Part shown: positions 12,351 through 22,635 of the stretch, one piece after another | Numbering within the stretch: the stretch's first letter is position 1 | Layout: each line of letters opens with the position of its first letter | Source: Mortierella alpina | Taxonomy: Eukaryota; Mortierellomycota; Mortierellomycetes; Mortierellales; Mortierellaceae | Assembly (NCBI GenBank): GCA_029449245.1 | Contig: JANATF010000015.1 | Location: 682,001-746,000, forward strand | Reading direction: 5' to 3' | Length of the DNA stretch: 64,000 bases | The notes under the pieces: generated by a model | The model's input: the letters and a program-made list of their open reading frames with translations, nothing else | The model's database searches: none | What the model was told of the DNA's origin: nothing | Position numbers and translations under genes: made by a program

Positions 12351-12561
12351 AGCGACTAGCCAGTGCTTGAAAGAAATAGATAGACAGAGGGGCGGGCGTG
12401 TGAAATGAACAACTGTCTCCTCATGCAACGTGCGAACATTTTTCGAGTGAATTAATTTCTCGCAACGCAACGCAGCAGCCGATTTTTGTTTCCCTTGTCC
12501 GCACTCTCCCTCATCCTCATCTCACACTCTCCGTCCCTCACACCCTTCCCGCCCCCGATCA
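12351..12561. promoter_or_regulatory. Intergenic, MRPL10 3' end to family X member 1 promoter
   Basis: 211 bp holding the uL15m 3' end and a C/T-rich stretch (12485-12560) just before the next ATG. Nothing else is recognised. Confidence 0.4.
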
Positions 12562-15500
12562 ATGGCCCTTGCGGCACCCGACAGCAGCCCAGACACGCGC
12601 ATTGTCTACCAAAGCTTCCACGACCCCCATGACGCGCGGCCCGTCAAGATCCCCGCGGTCCGACATCCGGCCACGGACGAGTACTACGTGATCTGGAGCG
12701 ACATCCTAGACTGCTTCCCCGGCGTCCTGCGCGTCCAGCATGGCAGCTACTACGTGCCCTACATGAGAGACGACAGCCTCTATCGGTAAGAGGAAGCATC
12801 CACTCACTCCATCGTACATACATGCAGTCCACGAACAGTGTGTTAATCTTGACCTCCAATCCTTTTTGGTCCTTGCCCGCAATGACAGAGTTCGACCGCA
12901 CGGCATCAAGTACCATCCGAACGTCATTCTGGACATTGTCTATGCAGAGCTGCCAACACCCACCCTGCGATCAGGACGACCATCCATCAGAGCCAAAGAT
13001 GTCGTCGAGTCGCGCGCAACGACTCGCTCGCAGCAGCAGCCAGCGACGACTAAACCCACCAACGGGAACTCTATTCCTCTGAACTGGGCTTTGGAACAAG
13101 AACTGGCCCGAGCCTTCACGGGGCCGTCCTCCACGCCTTCTTCACCACGCGTGTCAGAGCTCTCGTCACTAGAAGATGATGCTGAAGAGGCGGATGAGCA
13201 TGAAGAACTGGTGTACAGTGATGAGGAGGTGGTTGTGGATGCGGATGCGGATGATGATGTGGACGCGGACGAGGACGCGGACGAGGATGTGGTTGGCGAG
13301 CGCGAAAATGATCTGGATATCCATCATCAACAAGCGATCTCGGACACGGCTGATGAGAATACGGACCTCAAGGAGAAAGTGGAGGAGGTGGAGGAAGTAG
13401 ACAACAACGAGCCGTTGCTTGATGTCAAGGATGCAGTGCAGGAAGCGGTTGTGGCTGCACCCACTTCAACAGAGACAGAACAGACAAAACCAGCAGCTGC
13501 ACCCATCGCAACGGAACCAGGGACAGCGAACCCCAAGGAGCAGCAGGTGGCGACGACAACAGCGGCGACATTGGCAGCGACGACGAGCCATGAAGAGCCA
13601 CAAACAGAGCAAGAAAAGGCATTCGCCAACCTCCAAAATGTCCTCGCCCGCGTCAAGGCAGAGTTCATCGACCGCCTTCCGCCTCAGAGTGCAATAGCGC
13701 TCAAGGACGACGAAGACACATGTTCCGGCCCTGTCACCTTCATGGACGTTCTGGAGCGTCGAGGCAAGGAGATCCTGTTGAAACGCTACCATTGGATGGA
13801 TGCAGTGTACCCCAAGCTATTCTACATCCTCCCCTTTGTGGACACGGCACCCGAGTCTGAAAACGAGGCATCCGACCTAGGCAAACCTCTCACCTTTGCG
13901 GACTTCCGGGTCCACTTTTTTTGCGATTGCGGAGACATCAAAGAGTTCAACTCGAACTTTGTCTCGCACTGCAAGTGGAAGGACATGCCCAAGGGTTATT
14001 CCATCAAGGTCGAAAAGGAGGAACAAGTGATTGCAGAGTACGGCGACTACTTGATGGCAGTCCTCGAGATCCTCATGTACGGCGCCTATGTCGACGGGAT
14101 GCTTCAGCTCCTTGCACAAACGGACCCCATGCTGCAGAGAGGATTCCAGCTCTCGGTCAAGTTCTTGGAGTCCAAGGGCATCACGTCCGCCAAACGGTTG
14201 ATGATGGAAAAGTCGCCTCAATCACTGGAAGAGGTCGCACCCGTCCCAGCTCTGGACACGAAGCAGCTGAGACGATTCGTGGGCAGCTACCTTCATATCG
14301 CCCAGGGCACTCGGTGCATCGGAGGCATGCATCCGTACCTGACGCCAGAACGGGACGTGCGCTGGGTGAGCCTGACGCACTGGGTAGCCATGTCCGGTCA
14401 TGAGGAGTTGGCAGAAGCCATGGATTTTTCCAACCACCCAGCCTCCTCTGTTTGCGAGTTTGACACCGAGACAGGAGCCTTCCGTGCAGAGATCAAGACA
14501 CCCGAGCGAGCGCGAGATTTCTACAAATTGGCAGAAAAATTGAAGACAGTCTGTGTCCTGCGACTGTTCCTGGACTGGACCTTGACGCTGGAGGACGAGG
14601 ATGAACTCTGTGAGGCGATCCCCAAATTCCAAGCACCCGTTGTCAAACTCATGGTTCGAACGGACCCTAGTCCGTCCGAGGGCGCTCCCGGGTTCGGGAT
14701 CGGCTACTCGGATGTGATCCTGGCAGCGCTCGCGAACAGGAAGATTGAGGCCTTTGCGATGAGCCAACGGAATGAGGACCTGAGGGCGATCTATGGTCAT
14801 GACGAACGGTTCACGATGGAGAACTCTTCTCTCTCGGATAGTCTTGCCCGCTTCCAGTGGGACCCACACACGGACCGATTGATGTTGGAGCTCGGAGTCA
14901 CGGACCTTGACAAGGCCATTGTCGTCGTCAGGTACGCGATTCGGGGACTGCACCGACTGTCGCGACTCAACTTGCGGATCGATCATTGGGAGAATGTCGA
15001 CATTACGTTCATCGAACCTGGACAACCTGGAAGCGAGATTGAGGACAAGAACTACGATTCCGGTAACCTGGCGCCGTTCTTTGAGAGCCGCAAATGCCAG
15101 GACAAGATCAAATACAGTTGTCAGCGACGCAGGAACGGTAGTTTGTTTTTCCCAACAAAGTCCTTGACGCAGGTCACGCTCACGTATTCGTATGCGCGGG
15201 ACCGGAACAGGATTCGGGATATTCTCAAACAGAACAAGGGTCTTTGCACGTTGGAACTCTGGAACGACCCACCGGTCGATGACGCGAGCCAGATCTTTGA
15301 GACGTACAAGTCCCTGATGGCGAACCACCCAACGCTGACAAAGTTCCAAGTCAAGATGAAGCATATGCGAGGGGGCGCGAGCGATTTCAGTTGGACTGGG
15401 GTCTCGGGCCCTGCTGCGAACATGTCGGTCCGGCTGAGCGTCTCGAGTCAGGACAAGGTCGTGTCTGTCTTTCAAAAGTACGCCACTTCCTTGTCTTCTC

Positions 15501-16321
15501 TTAACGTCGAGAGCCCGTCTGTCCAGGATGTGTCTGTTCTTGAGAAGGCGCTTCGACCCAAGAAGGGACCGTTCAAGCTTCGACGGCTGATGGTGACGGG
15601 TACGGTCGAGATGCAGGCCGGAGCCTTGGAGGATCTCAAGCGGATTATTTTGAGGTCTGATTTTGAAGAGGTCCTCTTTGGAGGTTCAATGGAGTGGAAA
15701 TCGGACGATGTCAAGAAGGGTCTCAAGAGACCCAGTGAGCTGCTGCCGGCCATTGCTCGCGCGGCCGAGTTTTTGGTCTCGATCCATACCAAGGTCACGT
15801 ACATCTCCTTCTATGGCAAGGAGGCGCACACGTTCCTGGAGGATCTGGCCGATAGCAAAGGTCCCGGGTCGTGCATGCCCCGGTTACAGGAACTGAGCAT
15901 CTCGGGCGAGACCCGACAGAGACTGGTCCAGTACCGATGGTTCCTGTCGTTGATCCTGTACAAGTCACGGCAGGGCCGTGATGCAGCTGGATCCAAGTCC
16001 CCACCGGAGGTGGTACTGCCGCTGCGGTCGTTGTCGTTGTCGAATATCGAGATCTCAGAGTTTGATTGGAACTTGCTTCTGGGCGCGGTGGATTTTAATG
16101 AATTGGAGACGTTGAGGTTGGAGCAGACGAATCCGATGACGGGAGCGGTGCTGCACAGGATTGTGGAGGCGTTTTCTGAAAGGCGGAATCACTTAACGAC
16201 GTTTGTGCTGAGGGCGCCGGGGCTGTCCGTGTACGAGTCGGCAATGTACCAGCAGGCCATGCTGAACAAGGCCAAGGGCGCGCGAGAGACCCCGTTGGTG
16301 ATGATTAACGACTTTATGTGA
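12562..16321 (+). CDS. Lineage-specific 1218-residue protein (family X, member 1)
   Basis: No function recognised. Two exons (12562-12785, 12889-16321) give 1218 residues. Exon 1 encodes a compact ~75-residue module (YQSFHD.HDARPVKIP, RHPATDEYYVIWSDI, CFPGVLRVQHGSYYVP) that ends at the same intron position in member 2. After a Ser/Thr/Asp/Glu-rich acidic linker (~130-330) comes a core starting LLKRYHWMDAVYPKLFYILP, with FRVHFFCDCGD and YGDYLMAVLEILMYG. From memory, Mortierella-type fungi have many proteins with a PKLF.ILP...FR..F.CDCG...YG.Y core; this is not a checked search. The C-terminal ~650 residues have Leu-rich strand/helix periodicity suggesting a divergent repeat solenoid. No signal peptide or membrane segment is seen. 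It converges on NLR copy A with 118 bp between stops. A degenerate duplicate lies at 42.75-46.17 kb. Confidence 0.8.
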
Positions 16322-16439
16322 GATATGCCTCTCATTCCCTCCGTGGATGTATTCTAAATAAAGAAAAAATATAATAAACGATCGCCATATCCATATGTAG
16401 AAGCGATCTTCGTCGCTGTGTTTATCACTATAGATAACT
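16322..16439. terminator. Convergent 3' region, family X member 1 / NLR copy A
   Basis: 118 bp between two convergent stop codons. AATAAAGAAAAAA-type poly(A) signals (about 16355-16380) serve the plus-strand gene. The block reappears almost unchanged at 46169-46286, which helps define the segmental duplication. Confidence 0.6.
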
Positions 16440-19400
16440 CTACTCTTCTACGGCAAGTTCGTCATCCTTCGGAGAACCTTCTGGGTCAGCTTCTCCAGCA
16501 AATGGCTCATCTGCAAGATCATCCAGGACGTCCCTCTTTGATGCCATTCGCAGCCGACCAACAGTAGCAGCCATGCTCATCAGCTTTTCACCCGCGGCGC
16601 GCATGCTCAAAGGAGGGGTCGGCTCGCCCACAACGCCCCTCTGTGTCAAGAGCTGGATCTGCATCCTGCTCAACCCGTGCGCATTCTGAATACGGGCACC
16701 CATGGTGTTCAAGGAAGCGTGCGGCGAGCTCCACTTCAGGTTGAAGTGCGGTTTGCCGTCCTTCTCTGTAACCTGCCACATGCGAACTGTCGCTCCGTCG
16801 CTGCCGGTTGCAAGATAACTACCAGCGTCAGTGTCTCTCCAGGCAAGCCAATTGACGGGTTTATCGATGTCGTTCATAGCTGTCAAGCACTCGCCTGATG
16901 TAGTATCCCAGAGCCGGACCGTCCCATCTTCGCTACAAGAGGCAATCCTTTGACCACTTCGCGAGTATGCCACCGTCCACACCCTATCTGTATGGCCAAT
17001 CAAAACTAAAGTGCATAAACCGCTTTCGGCGTTCCATATCCGTACGGCGTTGTCCACACCACCTGATGCAATCTGATAGCCGCTTGGTGAATACGCCACG
17101 CTCGCAATGGCCTCTGAATGGCCGGCCAGTACTGACACTGGTGCACCGGTTTGCGCATCCCAGAGCCGCAGAGTCTTGTCGGTACTACCTGAGGCAAGCT
17201 GAAGACCGTCTGGAGAGTACGCCAAACTTAGAACAGGACCGGTATGCTCAGTCAAAATGCGTTCCAAAGCTCCGGTTTGCGCATCCCAGAGCCGTATAGT
17301 GGTGTCGTGGCTGCCTGAGGCAAGTTGTTGACCGCTTGGGGAATACACCACGCTCCGAAGATCATCCGTATGTCCAGTCAACATGAGTTTCAAAGCTCCA
17401 GTTTGCGCGTCCCAGAGCCGCACAGACTTGTCGCCACCAGCGGAGGCAATGTGATGTCCATTGGGTGAGTACACCACATTCAAAACAACGCCTATGTGGC
17501 CAGTCAGAACGAGTCCCGAAGCTCCAGTGTGTGCATCCCAAAGCCGTACCGTTTCGTCGTTGCTTCCTGAGGCGATCTGAGTCCTGCTTGGCGACCACGC
17601 TACACACCGTACAAGGGTGGTATGTCCGCTTCTGGTTGGACCAGATGTACCACTTCGTGCGTCCCACAGCCGAATCGTGCGATCATAATCTCCTGAAGCA
17701 ATTTGATGACCACTTGGTGAATATGATACTGTTCGAATGGCACCGGAGTGACCAGTCAAAATAGGTCCAGGCGTGCCGGTTTGCGCGTCCCAGAGACGCA
17801 CTGTCTTGTCGTCACTCCCTGAGGCGATTTGATGGCCGCTGGGCGAATATGCGAGGCTGTAAACAGAATCGGAATGACCCGTCAAGGTAAATCCAAGAGA
17901 TCCTGTTTGAGTATCCCAGAGTCGCACCGTCTTGTCTTTACTCCCTGAGGCGATTTGATGGCCACTAGGTGAATAGACCAGACTGACAACACCAGCAGTA
18001 TGTCCAGTTAAAATAGGACCAGGTGCGCCTGTTTGCACGTCCCGCAGCCGCACTAGGTTGTCCTCGCATCCCAAGGCTATTTGGTGACCATCGGGAGATA
18101 ACGCCAGGTTGAAAATTATGCTGGGTTCGGTGAAGTTGCGGTCAAGTGCACCGGTTTGCGTGTCCCAGAGTCGTACTACGCCGTCCGAGCTGCAAGAATA
18201 GATTTGATGGCCGATCGGTGAGAACAGCACAGTTCCAACCTCATTGGTAACATCGATGGTAAGAACGGTGGCGCCTGTTCGAGAGTCCCAAAGCCGTACC
18301 GTATTGTCATAGCCACCAGAAGCGATCTGATGACCGTCAAATGAGTATGCCACAGAATTAAGATAGCTTGTATGGCCGAGCAGTGTGTTGGTTTTGGTCC
18401 ATGTTACAGTGTCGTACACTACAACTGAGTTGTCGTACAAGCCCACTACCAATGACTTTCCATCCGGCGAGTAAGCAACGCACATCACAGAGCTGTCTTC
18501 CTTCAGATATGGCCATTCACCAAACCGTACGCCAGTCATCTGTGAGTCGCTCAAGTCGGCGTGACGAAGCCAGATGTTGGAAAAGTTGGTCATTCTCAAA
18601 TCCGCTCCTTGCAGCTGTGCCCCTTCAAACATCCCAAAGCTCAAGTCCGCGCCTGGAATCCGAATCCCTCTCAGGTCTGCTTCCGCAAACTGTATCCCTG
18701 CTCTGACAAGTATTGTGATAGCATTGGCCGCGGCAATACGCCCGCCTTTGTCGGTCTTGGAGTGCTCGATCATCATCAAAAGCTGTTCCTTGAAGGAGGG
18801 TTCTTGCTGCACCCGCTCTGCCAAAAATTGCAAGATCGATGGTTCCTCCACGAAGCTCCTCCACCTCAACGGGCTGTACAGCAGTGCTTGCCGAGTTGTG
18901 AGGTCACACTCCTCTGCTGCAGTCTCTCCGACAAAGCTGAACATGGAGCTCACACTTCTTCGACGAGTCACACTTGGTCTTGAAACAGAAGGTGCGCTCC
19001 TTTGCGGGTCAAACACAGCGCGTGTGAAGCAGTATTCCAAGAGTGATTTGTGCACAAAGCGATATTGGTTGCCATTGCGTGCCAACGGACAAGCCTCACG
19101 CAAGAGCCGACTCTCGTCTTTACGGCTGAAGAACTCAGCCTTCCATGTGTTTCCATCCTTGAAGCGCGAGTACTCGACGATCGGGTGACCTGACTGTTCC
19201 TTGTACATTGCTGCTGCCAACCGCTTCAAAAAGTCGATCCCGTTGGCTGCGAAGTCCTCGTCCACAAGCGTATCAAAAGAAGCCCGCGCCTTCTGACTCA
19301 GGTCTTGACCTCCTACTCGTTTCTTGCCGCGCTCCAACCAATGCTCGATAAACCGATCATAGAGTCCCACACGCGTGATATTGACGTCCGATAGCTCTTG

Positions 19401-22139
19401 GGTCTTGTCTATATCAACAAACCCAGGAAGCACATCCAGGGAGAGCGTCAAGAGAAATGGATTCTTGATCAGATCCATCAAACTGGGGATTCTCTCAAGT
19501 GTTGCAATATAAGACTTGGCACGCCACGGTGGTTTGACGACAGTGACATATCGGTAGATGTAGTCGTGGATCTGGTGCGTAGAGAACGGGACAATGACGG
19601 CCTCTTGAAGTTGGTCACTGCAATTGTCAGTTGATGAGACGGTATCGGTCGAAGGGTGGAAACGATCCTTGTAATCATGACCAAGGTGCTCACTCCGGCA
19701 ACTGATGACCATCTTGACCATCCACTGACCATCTCCGTTCAGGTTGTTGCTTCTGTAGAGGTTGAAAATCTGCTGACACTCATCATATCCATCACAAATA
19801 AGTGTGAAGCGACGGCTATTCTTGAGTTCTCGAATCTGGGGCTCCAAGAAGTCGCAACGGCGGAGATGCTTGGCAATCAGATCCTTTTCCGGATTGTCGA
19901 TGGATGGCAAGTGGATAAAGAGAGGTATAGAGTCTTCGTTGCTGCTGTAGCGGGTCCAAAGAGCACATTCGAGTTCCAGATTGAATGTCGACTTTCCAGC
20001 ACCAGAATCACCTAGTAGAAGGAACACCTGCGAATCGCTCTCGAGGAACCTGTTCATGTTCTCCATCAGGTCGAATGACGCACTGTCTGGTGCTTGTCGA
20101 CTTGCCTTGGCACAAGGAGGAATGTACACGGCTTTAGTCCGGTCCTTGAGTTGACGTTTCCTCAGTCGGCGCAGGTCCTCCTCGACATTTGGAATGTCTT
20201 GTGCACGGGTGAGCAATGATGAAGTCAACGGTGTCTGCAGAGCCGCCTCAAGCGGGAAGGAACTTGATGCCTCTTGCAAATGTGCACGGTACAGCTCCTG
20301 TCTTCCTCCATCGCCGATTTTCTCCAGGCTCTCCAGCACATTCAGCGCATACTCGCTGATATCCCTGCTTGGAATCGCACTGAGCCGCTTCAATACTGTG
20401 AGAATCCACTTTTTGCTGCTAGCTTGCTGACCCCACTCTGCATCATTCTTGTACAGCTCACGCAGGAAATCGATGGCCTGCTGCCTTGTACTGTTGTCCC
20501 ATAGTGGATTGGCTGCAACCTCTCCAAGTCGCTGGCATACCCCAAGTTGAAACGCAGCATCGCGACGGCACGGCGCCTCGCAAACCAGCCGTTTGAACTT
20601 GGACAATTGACCGTCGCGGATGAAGGCATCGGATCCACGAAGAGCTGGGTACCATGCGCATTTATGGCTGAAACTGAGTCCCTCCTTGAGGCTGTCCAAA
20701 AGTCCTGACCCACTCTCGACCAGCTCCACTACCGCGGCAACACCCTTGACCCCAGTCTTGACGATCTGATAGGCTCCGACGAGACCCTCTTGTAGATCCT
20801 CCAAGCCGTCGAGTAACTTGTTCAGATCCAGACCCTTGACCGCACTCACCACCCCTGAGATCCCAGAGACCATGACGCGTGCACGCCGCAGCACTGACTG
20901 CAGAGGAGATTCGTCGTCAGGGATGTACTGCAGTGCTTGGTACGCGTATGCGGCATGGTAGACGAGATACAGATCTGAGGTGTCTTTTAGACCATCCAAG
21001 TATTGAGACAGCGGCTCATGCAACTCTTCACGGCTCAGACCCTTGACGTTGCAATCGGCCATTGCATCCAGGACACTCGACACTGCCTTCACCAACGCAT
21101 AGAGGTCGGTGCTCGACTGTTGATGAGTGATTTGTAGACGGGCGCTGAGGGCTTTCAAAATGCTGACGAGATCTGCGAGGCGTAGGTGGCCACCTTGTGC
21201 ATTCTGGATCAGCTGTGCCAACCCGTCCAGAAGTCCAAACTCGAGCAGAGTAGCCTTCTCAAAGCTGACGATAAAGTGGTCGACCAGCTTCCGGTAGCTG
21301 GTTTGAGTGAGCACGGGAGCAAGACTCACAATCTCCGCTATAGCATCTCGCTCTTTCATGTCATCGTCCATGAACTCTGCAATCAACTTTACAGCAAGAG
21401 AACGGAGCCGGTTTTGCTCATCTGCTTCTTCTGCCATAGTCTGCAGCCAGGAGCGCTCAACCTCATCAAGGGTCTCGTCCATGACTATGGCAGTGTCAGG
21501 TACTGATGTGGTCTTGGACAGCAGGGCGAGGCAGTAGACCAGTTGAGGAGTACTGCTAATGCGTGCTTCCGACGCAGGCAGTGTAGGCTTGAAGACCCGC
21601 ACGCACACGTCGCGAATGAATATCTCTGGCGGAACATGGGCGATTTTACGCACCACCTTGTTGTTGCCTCCTTGGTGATGCTGGCCTGGGGTGAGAGTCC
21701 GCGTGCTGCGAAAGGAAAAGTGAAAACGGAGATGAGTGTCGTACAGTACCAAAATCCAAACCCCGAGGAGAAAAACAAAAACCACAAGTAGAGTTTTTTT
21801 TTGGATCTCGCATCTCTGATTTTACCTCCACTTTTCAGCCTTTTCAAAGCTGCCCCTGGCCTTCTCAGCATTGTCCAAGCGTTCCCACAGCTTCCCGTGC
21901 TCGGTAAAAATCGAGACGACGTTCTCACACAGCTCTTGATCCTCAGCAGACAGTGATGGATTCAGCGTCTTTCTTACACCACGCTTCATCGCAGAGAGTA
22001 TCGTGCTGACGTTGCCACTCAACAGGAGCAGAGCATTTGGATTGCCGATACTCTGCGCAAATGTCAGAAAGAGACCTGCTATCTCGATGATTTCTCGCAG
22101 TGGGAGACAGTTACGCGACCACAAGTGTGAATCAATCAT
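16440..22139 (-). CDS. NLR-like NACHT-pentapeptide-WD40 protein, copy A
   Basis: STAND/NLR-type receptor of 1859 residues: exon 1 21826-22139, intron 21706-21825, exon 2 16440-21705. The junction (KW|STRTLTPG) keeps phase 2, as in all four copies. Exon 1 is a predicted helical module (LREIIEIAGLFLTFAQS). Residues ~105-600 are a long helical region with a Gly/Val-rich stretch (VSGISGVVSAVKGLDLNKLL). NACHT core: Walker A LLLGDSGAGKSTFN near 666-680 and Walker B LICDGYDEC near 738. Pentapeptide-type repeats (AEADLRGIRIPGADLSFGMF) lie at ~1110-1165, then 14 WD40 blades to ~1750 and a ~105-residue tail. In known fungal relatives (HET-E/HET-D type) the WD repeats sense a ligand and NACHT drives oligomerisation. 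Any heterokaryon-incompatibility or immune role is inferred. An upstream in-frame ATG inside the intron is rejected as start. Confidence 0.88.
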
Positions 22140-22635
22140 CTCGCCGACAGCTTTGGTTGACTAGGCACTGGAGTTCAGATGTCAATGCTCCGACCATGAT
22201 AGTGTTATCAAAGATGCCTGTACTCACACTTACAGAGGCTGGTGAATGGTGGTATACAATAGATGAATAATGGTACTTGTGTCCTCAGCAGGTTAGTTTT
22301 ACAAGGCTAAACGCGGTGATGACGGGAAGGGAATAGGTGGAGAAGAATGAAAAAGCAAAAGAATGAACGAGCTTTGAAAATTAACCGTGGCCTTTGTGTT
22401 GCACGAGAAAAGCGGGACGATGGAATATGGAAGGGCCTCATGTTGCTCTATGCTGGTTGAGGTAAACTCTACTTTGCGCCGCGGCGAACACTGTCATATT
22501 TCAAAGAACATCTCTGCAGTTCATTATATGTTGCTTATATAGATCGTTGCTATGATCATCGTCGTTCAGCACATCAATGACTATACTTGCGCTCATCGCT
22601 GTGACACCGATATATTTCCCACAGTACAGCTCCTC
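22140..22635 (-). promoter_or_regulatory. Promoter and spliced 5' leader of NLR copy A
   Basis: 496 bp between the copy A start and the copy B stop. Read on the minus strand it holds a leader exon ending ...CCTCT, a GTAAGT donor (intron 22168-22233) and an acceptor CCAG just before TGCCTAG. The same block lies upstream of the other copies. Its open frame is broken here (TAG in the leader, frameshift after the acceptor), so it is taken as untranslated. The part nearest 22635 is the copy B 3' end. Confidence 0.6.

Noticed and set aside
16765-18515. Regularly spaced ~126-bp repeats that could look like an array of direct repeats
   Set aside because: They are WD40 blades (42 codons each) in frame within a protein; unit size, degeneracy and coding rule out CRISPR or noncoding satellite.
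18574-19188. 204-codon plus-strand open frame, repeated at 37124-37738
   Set aside because: It lies antisense to the NACHT/pentapeptide part of the NLR genes and recurs only because those genes are repeated; its product is a Ser/Leu/Ala-rich shadow.
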